Positions 9,220 through 18,001 of a stretch of 64,000 nt of DNA are shown here, in pieces. Position 1 is the stretch's first letter; every line of letters starts with the position of its first letter. Below the pieces are notes generated by a model. It saw only the letters and a list, made by a program, of their open reading frames with translations, did no database searches and was not told where the DNA came from. Where the stretch lies: NCBI GenBank assembly GCA_965230245.1, contig OZ246000.1, forward strand, positions 1,178,001-1,242,000, given 5' to 3'. The translations under genes and the position numbers were made by a program. The stretch is from JAGNKE01 sp965230245 (lineage in GTDB: Bacteria; Pseudomonadota; Alphaproteobacteria; Micavibrionales; Micavibrionaceae).

Positions 9220-9636
9220 TTAACGTTCCGTTTTTATTAAACCATTTTTTTTCATTTTATCCATAACTCTATCGTAGTATTTTTTTGCATATTTCGGCGT
9301 TCGGGAGTGATATTGCGTCAAAGCTTGACGTAAACTTTGTGTCTCGGAGAGGTGATTTCGCAAAATCCAGGCCGCAACTTCCATGTTTTTGCAGGCATCA
9401 TCACGGACAATTTTCCTAGCTACGCTATGACTCACCCCCCATTTCTCTGCCAGAACGGGCACCCATAAGGTATTAATCTGCATCGGCCCAAGGTCATAAG
9501 ACCCGTTTGTATTCGATACTTCCTGACCCACACGCCCTCGTTCAGCCTGATAAATACCCGCAAGCAGGGCAGGCGGCACGTTATAGCTTTGTGACGCTAG
9601 CAACAAACACGTAACAAGAACTTTAGAGCCGGCCAT
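9220..9636 (-). CDS. Lytic transglycosylase, secretion-associated
   Basis: Small SLT-fold murein hydrolase of 138 residues. A short hydrophobic N-terminus (SKVLVTCLLLASQSY) leads straight into the domain. The catalytic Glu is probably in YQAERGRVG (about residue 32), followed by the SYDLGPMQIN motif (about 46-55) and the later ALTQYHSRTPKYAKKYYDRV region that corresponds to the conserved YNxG/Y stretch. Specialised transglycosylases of this size open the peptidoglycan for type IV secretion machines (compare VirB1 and IncI TrbN). Its place inside the T4BSS block supports that role. The signal sequence is short, so export may be inefficient or the true start may differ. Confidence 0.85.
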   Translation of the reverse strand: MAGSKVLVTCLLLASQSYNVPPALLAGIYQAERGRVGQEVSNTNGSYDLGPMQINTLWVPVLAEKWGVSHSVARKIVRDDACKNMEVAAWILRNHLSETQSLRQALTQYHSRTPKYAKKYYDRVMDKMKKNGLIKTER

Positions 9637-9669
9637 AATCTAGCACTCCAAAGCAATAAAAAGACATGA

Positions 9670-10854
9670 TTAATTCTGTTTGAAGAACGACATGGGGTTG
9701 CCGCCTGTACCCGTTGCCTGTTCGTCATCATCGTCGGAATTCTCATTCGCGGCAGTATTGTCAGCCTGTTGCTCCTGCTGAGGAGGCGGCTGAACAGGCG
9801 TTTCTTGCTCGGCCTTTTGCACGACCTGTCCGATAGGCGATGCGGGAGGCGCGGCTTGTTCCGGCTCCTGTGAAGGCGGGGTTTGTGGTTCTTGCATCGC
9901 AGGCTGTTCCGGAGCAGAAGGTGCCTGAGCTGTCTCCGGTGCTGCCTCTGCCGGTTGTTCTGGAGTCTCTGCTGCAACAGGAGGCTGTGTCGCCGCCGCG
10001 TCCGTTGGCTGGTTTGCAGACTGTTCAGTATTGGCAGGAGCAGCGGGCTGCTGTGAAGACGCTTCACTAGCGCCACCTTTGGCAGGAATAAAGGACGTTG
10101 CAAGCGTCTCAAGCATCTGTGCACGCTTTTCAAATTCGGCCCAGACACTATCAATCTTAATAGAGCTGCGCGCCGCTTCATCAAGCTTCATGATACGATC
10201 TGTCTCTTCCTTATGACAGTCAGAGTAGAGTCGAACCAGCATTCTAAGCAGGGAAAGCTCCAAAAGTTTGGCTTCATTAAACTCAAGCTCTTCACCAAAG
10301 AGTGTCTTGCGGATACTCTGGGCACGCTGACCAAGCTTATCGGTGATTTCCTGCAAGAGTTTGCTCTCACTCTGTCCGAAAGAAAACCCGCCAACGGCAT
10401 TCACAGCCGGCACAAGCGCGAGAACATAACTGATATTAATTTGTTGCGTATCGAATAACTCATAATTCTCTGAAAGTGACTTCATCCGAGCAATACTGTC
10501 CACATCAGGCGTGAAATTGTCGGAAAACGTCAGAACGGACTCCAATGCTGTGATAACACGCTTGTGCTCGGCATCGCCCGGCACCTTATTGTGTTTTTTA
10601 TATTGTGTTGCAATAATCTTTGCGGCAACCGCAGCCAGATTGGCGCGCACCGAACTCTTGACCAGATCGTCTCCTTTGAAGTCTAGGGCTTTGCCAATCT
10701 CGGCGCCAAACGCTGTAGAGCCGCTCAAAAGCGCCCCTATGGTTTCGGCAGCTTGTGCTGCATCATTTTGTTTGGAAGCGCCCTCAACGGCCTCCACAAG
10801 CGGCAAGCCGATGCTTTCAATAATCTGAAGAATAAAATCAGTGCGTGAATCCAT
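9670..10854 (-). CDS. Unknown T4BSS-block protein with acidic Pro/Gln-rich tail
   Basis: No recognised family. Residues 1-265 are helical and largely soluble, without a signal peptide; one moderately hydrophobic stretch (ISYVLALVPAVNAVGG, about 139-154) could be buried or membrane-associated. Residues 265-394 are a Pro/Ala/Gln/Glu tail ending in a DDDD cluster and MSFFKQN. Position between the transglycosylase and the DsbC-like gene, 33 bases upstream of the former, ties it to the secretion block. It might be a cytoplasmic scaffold or an effector; the sequence does not decide. Confidence 0.7.
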   Translation of the reverse strand: MDSRTDFILQIIESIGLPLVEAVEGASKQNDAAQAAETIGALLSGSTAFGAEIGKALDFKGDDLVKSSVRANLAAVAAKIIATQYKKHNKVPGDAEHKRVITALESVLTFSDNFTPDVDSIARMKSLSENYELFDTQQINISYVLALVPAVNAVGGFSFGQSESKLLQEITDKLGQRAQSIRKTLFGEELEFNEAKLLELSLLRMLVRLYSDCHKEETDRIMKLDEAARSSIKIDSVWAEFEKRAQMLETLATSFIPAKGGASEASSQQPAAPANTEQSANQPTDAAATQPPVAAETPEQPAEAAPETAQAPSAPEQPAMQEPQTPPSQEPEQAAPPASPIGQVVQKAEQETPVQPPPQQEQQADNTAANENSDDDDEQATGTGGNPMSFFKQN

Positions 10855-11002
10855 AATACATATGCCTGTGTTTATATGTCCCGAATGCTCGTATTAAATG
10901 TAGAATATAAAAAATATTCATAATGTCGTTTCTATTCAGAAACAACAGTATTTACGAAATAATATTTTTAAATCCGTTTGTCCGGTCTCATCAAAAGCCT
11001 AA

Positions 11003-11863
11003 TTAGCTTCTGGCTCCAAGATCGCCTACAAGCTGTTGTAGGTTTTTAGGGTTCCCTTCAACAATCTTCACCGAATCGTCTTTCGCACGGTAAATGATGG
11101 TCGGCGTACCGCTCAACTTCCAGGCCTGCATGATGGAAAGATTACGCTGCACACCTTGTGTATTGATCTCTCCAAGCGCAGGAATAACATTTTCCTCGCC
11201 TGCCATATTGCGCCACCATAAATCGGTCGGGTTTGGTGCGGCGAGAAGATAGGCCGCTTGCGAAACGGTATCTTGCCTGAACCCGATCGGAATAATACGC
11301 ACCTGTGCTTTGCCGTTATCGATGTATGGTTTCAGATTCTTCATCATTTCATGGCAATGCGGACATTGCGGGTCGACAAAACTGTAAAGAATCGGGGTAC
11401 CGGCCTTACCGAACGGAACCCAGTTGCTGTTCTCGACATCAAAGTAAAATTGTTCCGCAGGAGATTTGAAATCGTATTGCTGCGGGTTTGCAGCTTCCGA
11501 AGGCTTAGTCGGAACGTCTGCCGCCAGTTGGTCAAGCAAATCATCACCGCTGGCCCCGCGCAGGTTCTGAACCTGTTTTACGGTCAGAGCCTTGCCTTCT
11601 TTATCGAAAAGCAAACCCGTCAGAAAGGCGCCCGATGGCAAAACGTAGAAATACTGTTCAACGCCGCCCTTAATGACGATCCAGCCTTCAACCCCGCCTT
11701 CACGCCCGAGAAAACGAACCTGCGCACCCTCATTGACAAGATTTTTGAGCGGATCGGGCATCGTTGGCAGCAATTCTTGCGCCCGTGCGTCCGAGGCAGA
11801 TACAGCCAAAACTGTTGTAAGAAGGACAAGCGTAGTGCGTTTCAGGAAAGTCGTGTTGATCAT
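11003..11863 (-). CDS. DsbC/TrbB-type periplasmic thiol-disulfide protein
   Basis: A signal peptide (MINTTFLKRTTLVLLTTVLA...ARA) precedes a DsbC/DsbG-like protein of 286 residues: an N-terminal dimerisation-type region (about 40-120, GWIVIKGG...FYVLPSGAFLTGLLFD) and a thioredoxin domain with the active site CPHC in DPQCPHCHEMM and the cis-proline loop SGTPTIIY. Such proteins isomerise disulfides in the periplasm; IncI plasmids carry the comparable TrbB in their transfer region. The start chosen has a GGAG ribosome site and a proper signal peptide; a longer frame upstream is rejected. Probably first gene of the secretion block. Confidence 0.85.
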   Translation of the reverse strand: MINTTFLKRTTLVLLTTVLAVSASDARAQELLPTMPDPLKNLVNEGAQVRFLGREGGVEGWIVIKGGVEQYFYVLPSGAFLTGLLFDKEGKALTVKQVQNLRGASGDDLLDQLAADVPTKPSEAANPQQYDFKSPAEQFYFDVENSNWVPFGKAGTPILYSFVDPQCPHCHEMMKNLKPYIDNGKAQVRIIPIGFRQDTVSQAAYLLAAPNPTDLWWRNMAGEENVIPALGEINTQGVQRNLSIMQAWKLSGTPTIIYRAKDDSVKIVEGNPKNLQQLVGDLGARS

Positions 11864-12013
11864 TTTTGCTCCATCGAAATCTGTTTTGTACAGCAATGTC
11901 ATTTTTGAAAAAACAAGGATAACGACTTGTATATGACAGTACAAATTTTTTCTATTCCTATCTGAATTCGCAGCAAAGCGGAAAAAGTATCGTGGCATCT
12001 AAAAGTATTAAAA

Positions 12014-13282
12014 TCATAAAAACAGAATCAACAGCCCTGTATAGCCGTAAAGCCGCGCATTACTGATTTCACCGCCGGCATAAAACCCCGCCATGGGAAC
12101 ATCCCCGACAATCTCGTGCAGCAAGTCGATCTCTTTATTTGTGCTGCTCGGAGCTTCGCTGAAACCACGCGCGATACAGGTCACATAAAGACACGCTTTC
12201 GGGGCAAACTCGCCTTGCTCGACGGTAACACGCTCACGCAAGGAAAGAAGACTGCGAGACAAATCCTCAAGAACGGTATCTTCATTTCGTTTGACGAATA
12301 ACAGGCGGTCGCCTTCTGAAACAGATTGCGAAATACTGATACTGCCCTCATCGGCATCAACGCCCATAATATTGCGCACCAGATAGTCCTTTTGATGATC
12401 GGATTGCGAAATCGGCAGCGCGGCATGGATTTCCCCGCGAAATAACGTCTTGAACTCATCGGGAATCTGATCGGACGAATGCGCGCCTTTCAGATCATGC
12501 AGGAATTCGACCTCGCTCTTGCCGGTCAACTTAGCCGCCTCCTTGCGAAGGTCTTTTTGCAAAACATCCACGGCCTTTTCACCGTTCAACTCCAGCACGT
12601 GCGTATCGTCGGCCTTGGTAATCGTATGAAATGCGCTGATCGGCTCGGACCCTTGCGAAATCATAGTTGCAACGGGAATAGAATTGGAAAAAAACGCTCC
12701 GCTTACCGCATTCTGGCAGACGTGATTGGCAAACTGGTAATGATGGCTGCGCGATGAGGTGAGCCCGCCACAAACAAAACCGTTGGTCATGAGTTCCAGA
12801 TCGGCCAGAACGCTTGAAGGATCTTCCTCTGCCATAGGGTCGGCATGCGCACAAACCAGCATAGTCTCGTTCGTATCGAGCCAGTTCTTTACGGAATCCT
12901 GTGAAACGGGCACAAATTTTCCTTCTTCGTCATAATCCGTGTCATCAGCCTCTGTATTAGGAAAAATACAAAAATCATCCTCGTCGATCTTTCCGACCAT
13001 GGCGCTAATCGCGGGCTGATCCAGAAAAGCCTCACCGTTTCCGATAATGCCCATCCCAACAGATCCGATCCAGTGATCAATCTTGAGAACGGAACGAAAC
13101 AGATTGAGAATACTCGGCGCATCATCGGCCAGATAATCGGACACATAAAGAAAGCCGAAATTAAACTCGTCATTATCCGTACGGATGGTTTCAAGCTCTT
13201 CGAGAATTTTCTTGGAAATATCGCGCCAATCCGTGCCGGACGCGGCGGCAGACGCAAACTGCTTTGAGGTGACGAGGGACAT
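12014..13282 (-). CDS. FIST-domain signal protein
   Basis: A cytoplasmic protein of 422 residues with the FIST N domain (about 35-220; phrases NFGFLYVSDYL, WIGSVGMGIIGNG, VCGGLTSSR) and FIST C domain (about 230-410; VLELNGEKAVDVLQKDL, RGEIHAALPI, YVTCIARG, VPMAGFYAGGEIS). FIST proteins are presumed ligand sensors, possibly for amino acids, and usually act beside chemotaxis or c-di-GMP proteins; none is adjacent here. It ends 150 bases before the DsbC-like start and could be transcribed into the secretion block, but has its own upstream spacer. Confidence 0.88.
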   Translation of the reverse strand: MSLVTSKQFASAAASGTDWRDISKKILEELETIRTDNDEFNFGFLYVSDYLADDAPSILNLFRSVLKIDHWIGSVGMGIIGNGEAFLDQPAISAMVGKIDEDDFCIFPNTEADDTDYDEEGKFVPVSQDSVKNWLDTNETMLVCAHADPMAEEDPSSVLADLELMTNGFVCGGLTSSRSHHYQFANHVCQNAVSGAFFSNSIPVATMISQGSEPISAFHTITKADDTHVLELNGEKAVDVLQKDLRKEAAKLTGKSEVEFLHDLKGAHSSDQIPDEFKTLFRGEIHAALPISQSDHQKDYLVRNIMGVDADEGSISISQSVSEGDRLLFVKRNEDTVLEDLSRSLLSLRERVTVEQGEFAPKACLYVTCIARGFSEAPSSTNKEIDLLHEIVGDVPMAGFYAGGEISNARLYGYTGLLILFL

Positions 13283-13390
13283 AGAACTTTTCCGTCTGCT
13301 TATATTGACCCTGATTAGAATTTTCTAAAGACAAAGCCGTGTAAGATCATTAAGATAACGCACTGGAACTCATAGTAAAAGGGGTAAGTT

Positions 13391-13954
13391 ATGGAGTGGA
13401 TTATCTTAGGTGTCATCGTCGCAATAGGCCTTGCCTTCATGATGGTGTATAACCGTCTTGTGGCCTTGCGCCAGACACGGAACAATGCATTTTCCGACAT
13501 CGATGTACAGCTAAAGCAGCGCTATGATCTCGTGCCGCAACTTGTAGAAACCGTTAAAGGCTACGCCTCACACGAGAAGCAAGTCTTTGAAAACGTTACC
13601 AACGCAAGAGCGCAGGTCGGACAGGCCAGAGGCGAGGGGCAAGGCTCCCGCATGAAAGCTGAAGGCATGCTGGGCATGGCACTGGGCGGACTTTTAGCCG
13701 TTGCTGAAAACTACCCCGAACTCAAAGCCGACAGCAACTTCCAGCGTTTAATGGACGAGCTTTCAGACATCGAAAACAAAATCGCCGCCGCACGCCGCTT
13801 CTTCAACAGCGCTACTGCCGAATACAACACCGCGACCGAACAATTCCCTGCAGTTGTCATCGCCGGCATGCTTGGCTTCCAGAAAGAAGAATTTTTCGAG
13901 CTGGATGAAGCCGAGAAGGCCGCGGTTCACAAGGCACCGGAAGTTAAATTCTGA
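13391..13954 (+). CDS. lemA: LemA family protein
   Basis: One N-terminal membrane helix (EWIILGVIVAIGLAFMMVYN) and then the LemA helical bundle: RLVALRQTRNNAFSDIDVQLKQRYDLVP in pieces, LVETVKGYASHEKQVFENVT, and AARRFFNSATAEYN near the end. Length 187 is usual. LemA proteins are often encoded with an M48 (HtpX-like) metallopeptidase; here that gene lies one gene further on, so the three are probably one operon (gaps of 6 and -4 bases). Confidence 0.94.
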   Translation: MEWIILGVIVAIGLAFMMVYNRLVALRQTRNNAFSDIDVQLKQRYDLVPQLVETVKGYASHEKQVFENVTNARAQVGQARGEGQGSRMKAEGMLGMALGGLLAVAENYPELKADSNFQRLMDELSDIENKIAAARRFFNSATAEYNTATEQFPAVVIAGMLGFQKEEFFELDEAEKAAVHKAPEVKF

Positions 13955-13960
13955 TCTTTA

Positions 13961-14806
13961 ATGCTTAATATGAAAGTACATCCTGAAAAGGATCTTGAAT
14001 ATTACAAAAGCCTTTGGGATTTAAGCAGCATAGATCTGCTGCAGGAAACGCCCAGAGGCTTTGTGTATAAGGCCTTTACAAACAACCGTCCCGCAGTCCT
14101 GAAAATCGCCAAACCGCTGGGACTGGAGCATGAGCGCGGTGCAGCCGCTTTCCTGAAAGCCTGCCCCGAAACAATCGCCGTCGAAATTTATGAACAGGAC
14201 GAACTGGCGACCCTGATGGAGCATCTGCCAGGCCCGACCCTGACGGAAGACGTCAAAAACGGTAACGATGATGCGGCCACAACGATTATCGCGCAAATTG
14301 CGGCTAAGATTCAGACAGTACCCGTCCCCGAAAATCACAGCTTTATCGGCCTAAGAGAATGGTTTCGTGCCCTGTTAGAACGCGCTGAAAAGCGGAACGG
14401 CCCACACTGGAAACTTTTTGAAACAGCCGCCGGACTCGCAAAAGACCTGCTGGACGATACCCCCCGCGAAGTCTTGTTGCATGGCGATCTTCACCATGAC
14501 AATATAATCCGCGACAGGCAGGGCCGCTATAAAATGATCGATCCGAAGGGCTTGATCGGCGATCCCGCCTACGAAGTTGCAAACGCGTTCCGCAACCCCG
14601 ATATCGCGGAACTGGTGACAAAAGAGAGAATAATGCGCCAAGCGTCTATATTCAGTGACATCATGGGCATCGATAAAACCAGAATACTGGCCTTTGGCTT
14701 TGTCCATGCGGCCATCTCGCCGCTCTGGTCCGAGCAGGACGGTGAAACGGATAATGGCGCAATCAACATAGCGCAGATCTTCTATGAAAACGGGCTTTAC
14801 GAATGA
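13961..14806 (+). CDS. APH-fold small-molecule kinase
   Basis: A protein of 281 residues with the aminoglycoside/hydroxyurea phosphotransferase fold. The nucleotide-binding N-lobe has PAVLKIAKP; the catalytic loop is VLLHGDLHHDNIIRD (catalytic Asp in HGDLHHDN), followed by the metal-binding YKMIDPKGLIGDPAYE. The closest known grouping is the APH(6)/streptomycin 6-kinase-like family. The real substrate is unknown and need not be an antibiotic. It is embedded between lemA and the M48 peptidase gene with an ATGA overlap with the latter, an unusual insertion that suggests shared function or regulation. A second ATG three codons in is an alternative start. Confidence 0.85.
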   Translation: MLNMKVHPEKDLEYYKSLWDLSSIDLLQETPRGFVYKAFTNNRPAVLKIAKPLGLEHERGAAAFLKACPETIAVEIYEQDELATLMEHLPGPTLTEDVKNGNDDAATTIIAQIAAKIQTVPVPENHSFIGLREWFRALLERAEKRNGPHWKLFETAAGLAKDLLDDTPREVLLHGDLHHDNIIRDRQGRYKMIDPKGLIGDPAYEVANAFRNPDIAELVTKERIMRQASIFSDIMGIDKTRILAFGFVHAAISPLWSEQDGETDNGAINIAQIFYENGLYE

Positions 14807-15957
14807 TTGGAATTTCCCCGACAGTCGGGCTGAAAACCCATATATGGAACAATAACTTAAAGTCCGTAATCCTGCTGGTTCTCTATCCCGTTATTATGAT
14901 GGGCATCGTCTGGGCCTGCTTCTGGGCTTTAGGGATGTCTCTGGCCCGCCACAGCGGAACGAATATAACGCGCAGCTACTCGGCACTCGGCGATCCGAAA
15001 GGCTTTCCGATCGAAAAGGCAGACCCCGCCCTCCAGCCTCTGGCCTCCGTCGACTATGCCAATACGATGCTCTACGACTACTGGCCTTTGGTTCTGACGG
15101 GCGTCATCATCTGGTTCACAATCGCGTGGTTCTTCCATACCTCTATGATCCGCAAGCTCAGCAAATCACACCCCGTCGAGCGCAGCGACGAACCTGAACT
15201 GTATAACTTGTTGGAAAACCTGTGCATATCACAGGGGATGAAAATGCCGCGCCTCGAAATCATCGAAAGTCATGCCAGAAATGCCTTCGCTAGCGGGATC
15301 AACGAAAAAACGTTCTGCGTTACCGTGACCCGCGGCCTGATGAATTCGCTCACCCGTGACGAGTTGGAGGCCGTCCTCGCTCACGAACTGACCCACATTG
15401 CCAACCGCGATGTACGGCTTTTGATTATCACTGTTATCTTTACCGGCATGTTCGGCTTCGCTGCGCAGCTCGTCTGGAGCAGCATCCGCTATAATATCTT
15501 CTATGCCCGCGGCCGCCGCGATAATCAAGGCGGCATCGTCATCGCCATCATCATTATCGCGCTTATCCTCTGGCTCGGTTATATGGCAACGCTCTTTATG
15601 CGCTTCGCGCTTTCCCGCCGCCGTGAGTTTATGGCTGACGCAGGGGCGATTGAAATGACCAAAAACCCGACCGCTATGATGTCCGCCCTTATGCGGATTT
15701 CAGGCCGCGACCGCATTCCCGAAACCACCGACGATATCGCTATGATGTGCATCGAAAACCACGTGCCGTTCCTTGGCTTGTTTGCCACGCACCCGCCGAT
15801 TGAAAACCGCATTAAGGCCATCTCGCAGGTCACCGGAACACCCATCCCCGACAGCGCGAGCCTGCCGCCCGTCAACAAGGCCGAATCCTTCGGACGCAAT
15901 GAGGAGGCGGAAGCCATTCGCAAAAACCCGTGGCTCATTCGTGACCGCCGCAAATAG
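14803..15957 (+). CDS. M48 family membrane metallopeptidase (HtpX-like)
   Basis: A membrane zinc protease of 384 residues. Two N-terminal membrane segments (about 20-48 and 87-110), then the zinc site HELTH in VLAHELTHIANRD (about 195), two more hydrophobic segments (about 208-232 and 246-268) and the third ligand in RRREFMADAGAIEMT. The late FATHPPIENRIKAI phrase is typical of HtpX-like proteins. It degrades or processes membrane proteins. Translationally coupled to the kinase gene before it. Confidence 0.92.
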   Translation: MIGISPTVGLKTHIWNNNLKSVILLVLYPVIMMGIVWACFWALGMSLARHSGTNITRSYSALGDPKGFPIEKADPALQPLASVDYANTMLYDYWPLVLTGVIIWFTIAWFFHTSMIRKLSKSHPVERSDEPELYNLLENLCISQGMKMPRLEIIESHARNAFASGINEKTFCVTVTRGLMNSLTRDELEAVLAHELTHIANRDVRLLIITVIFTGMFGFAAQLVWSSIRYNIFYARGRRDNQGGIVIAIIIIALILWLGYMATLFMRFALSRRREFMADAGAIEMTKNPTAMMSALMRISGRDRIPETTDDIAMMCIENHVPFLGLFATHPPIENRIKAISQVTGTPIPDSASLPPVNKAESFGRNEEAEAIRKNPWLIRDRRK

Positions 15958-15983
15958 GAATAAAGAAAAAGCACAGAAGACCG

Positions 15984-17849
15984 ATGACCCAGCCACAACC
16001 ATCCCCCGAAGCCCAAAGATTATACGAGGACGCCAAAACACTGATCATCGCGGGCGACACCGCCTCCGCGAAACCCATCCTGATCACGATTCTGGAAAAG
16101 GAAAAAATGGCGCCTGCCTACAACGATCTTGGCCTGATCTTTATGAAGGAGGGCGACCCCGACAGCGCGCTTGGCTGTTTCGAGGAAGCGGTCAACACCG
16201 ATCCGACCTTGCACGAAGGCTATGCGAATGCCGGCGATCTGTTCATTCAGGAAAATCTCGGCCTGCAGGCCCTCGATTGCTACATCCGCGCGATACAGGC
16301 GCATCCCGAGCATATTCCATACCGTGATAAATTCATCGCCATCGCCGCCAATTTCCAGTTCAAGATGTTCCTGCCCAACGTGAAGGCCGTCCTCCTCGAT
16401 TGCATGAAGCGGCCCGGCATTGATCTCTCCGGCATCGACCGCACATGGATCAGCATCCTGCAAACCGACCCCGCTTTTTCCAAAGTTATCAAGCTCGTGG
16501 GATTGAACGATGAAAAGGCCTTCGCAAAAGGGATGAGCAAAATCAAGGACTTATCGGGCCTCGCTGATCCCCTGTTTCTCGCGGGTTTGCACCGCATCCG
16601 CTTTTTTAACATGGAATGGGAAACGCTGCTCACCAATCTGCGCCGCCATCTCCTTGAAAATATAAGTAATACCGCCCTGATCGGCACCGAAAACGACACG
16701 CTCGCTCTTGCACAGGCACTTGCGATCTATGCTTTTAAAACCGATTACGTCTTTAATGCCACTGATTCCGAAACGAATAGCATCGAACCGCTGAAAACCA
16801 AAGTGGAGCAGGACAAGGCAGGGCAATACGAAACGGCTCTGCTTGCAAGCTATCTGCCGCTCTACACACTGTCCAATGCTGATGGCCTCTCCAAAAACCC
16901 GCCGCAGAGCCTAAAGCCTTTATGGGAACAGCAGCTCATCGAACCCTTGCGTTTGCAGGACATTGCCAAATCCATCCCCGTTCTGGTCGAAATTGAAAAC
17001 AAGGTCAGCACCGAAGTGCAGGCACAGTATGAGGAATCGCCATATCCGCGCTGGACCGACTACGCCAAACGCCCGTACAGCGAAGCGATAGAGGGCATCT
17101 ATCGCGGCACATCCGCCCGCATGATGGTCGCGGGAACCGGAACCGGACGCGAAGCTATCGAACTTGCCACCGTCAACCCCGATGCCGATATCCTTGCGGT
17201 GGATTTAAGCCGCACCTCTCTTTCCTACGGCATCGACCGCGCCCGCATCCTCGGCATCAAGAACATCACCTTTAAACAGGCCGATATTCTGGGCCTCGGT
17301 GTGCTTGGCAACAACCAATTCGATTTCATCGCCTCCTCAGGCGTGATCCACCATATGGAGGACCCGTTCGCAGGCTGGCAGGTCTTAACAAACCTCCTCA
17401 AACCGGGCGGCGTGTTGCGGCTTGGCCTGTACAGCCGCATCGCCCACGCCCCGCTGATCCGCGCACAGGAAAAAATCCGCGCGCACGGGCTGGGCAGCGC
17501 CGCCGAAGATATCCGCACCTTCCGCAAAAACGCCCGCAAATGGCTGGATAAAAAAGACTACGCCACGGTCACCAACGTGATTGACTTTTACGCCACTGCC
17601 GAATGCCGCGACATGTTCTTCCACGTACAGGAAACCCGATACGATACGCTCGAAATCAAGGATTGTCTTGAGAAGCTTGGTTTGGAATTCCTCGGCTTCA
17701 ACCTGCCGAAAAAGACGCTGTATCAATACGCTAAGGAAAACCCCGAAGACCCTCAAGGCCTTGATCTGAAACGCTGGGACGCATTTGAACAAAAACACCC
17801 GCGCACCTTTGCCGCGATGTATAATTTCTGGAGTCGAAAAAGACACTGA
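15984..17849 (+). CDS. TPR protein with C-terminal SAM-dependent methyltransferase
   Basis: The N-terminal ~125 residues are TPR repeats (PAYNDLGLIFMKEGDPDSAL, EGYANAGDLFIQENLGLQAL). A long helical middle follows. From about 340 there is a class I methyltransferase: PYPRWTDYAKRP, motif I MVAGTGTGREAIELA, post-I DILAVDLS, and IASSGVIHHMEDPFAGW. Substrate unknown; this TPR-methyltransferase architecture is common in alphaproteobacteria and often lies near glycan or protein-modification genes. 26 bases after the M48 gene, so possibly co-transcribed. Confidence 0.88.
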   Translation: MTQPQPSPEAQRLYEDAKTLIIAGDTASAKPILITILEKEKMAPAYNDLGLIFMKEGDPDSALGCFEEAVNTDPTLHEGYANAGDLFIQENLGLQALDCYIRAIQAHPEHIPYRDKFIAIAANFQFKMFLPNVKAVLLDCMKRPGIDLSGIDRTWISILQTDPAFSKVIKLVGLNDEKAFAKGMSKIKDLSGLADPLFLAGLHRIRFFNMEWETLLTNLRRHLLENISNTALIGTENDTLALAQALAIYAFKTDYVFNATDSETNSIEPLKTKVEQDKAGQYETALLASYLPLYTLSNADGLSKNPPQSLKPLWEQQLIEPLRLQDIAKSIPVLVEIENKVSTEVQAQYEESPYPRWTDYAKRPYSEAIEGIYRGTSARMMVAGTGTGREAIELATVNPDADILAVDLSRTSLSYGIDRARILGIKNITFKQADILGLGVLGNNQFDFIASSGVIHHMEDPFAGWQVLTNLLKPGGVLRLGLYSRIAHAPLIRAQEKIRAHGLGSAAEDIRTFRKNARKWLDKKDYATVTNVIDFYATAECRDMFFHVQETRYDTLEIKDCLEKLGLEFLGFNLPKKTLYQYAKENPEDPQGLDLKRWDAFEQKHPRTFAAMYNFWSRKRH

Positions 17850-17934
17850 TTCTAAAAAAATCATTGAAACTTTTTTGCAGAAACTCGCGAATACAAAGAC
17901 ACAAGAAAACACCCGTAACTTTTAGCAAGAACCT

Positions 17935-17963
17935 TTGATATCTGCTAAAATAGGGTGTATAAG
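17935..17963 (+). promoter_or_regulatory. Sigma-70 promoter of the BI-1 gene
   Basis: TTGATA and TATAAG are separated by 17 bases, each one mismatch from the housekeeping consensus. Predicted start of transcription is about 32 bases before the ATG. Confidence 0.65.
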
Positions 17964-18001
17964 TGTGATCGTTAACCGATGTAACATTGGAGAAAAATAA
18001 A

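Noticed and set aside
11258..11908. Plus-strand frame of 216 codons
   Set aside because: Antisense to the DsbC-like gene, which has a signal peptide and CPHC active site.
13961..14806. Aminoglycoside resistance gene
   Set aside because: The fold is that of APH kinases, but it is a core-like gene in a lemA-M48 operon; resistance cannot be claimed from fold alone.
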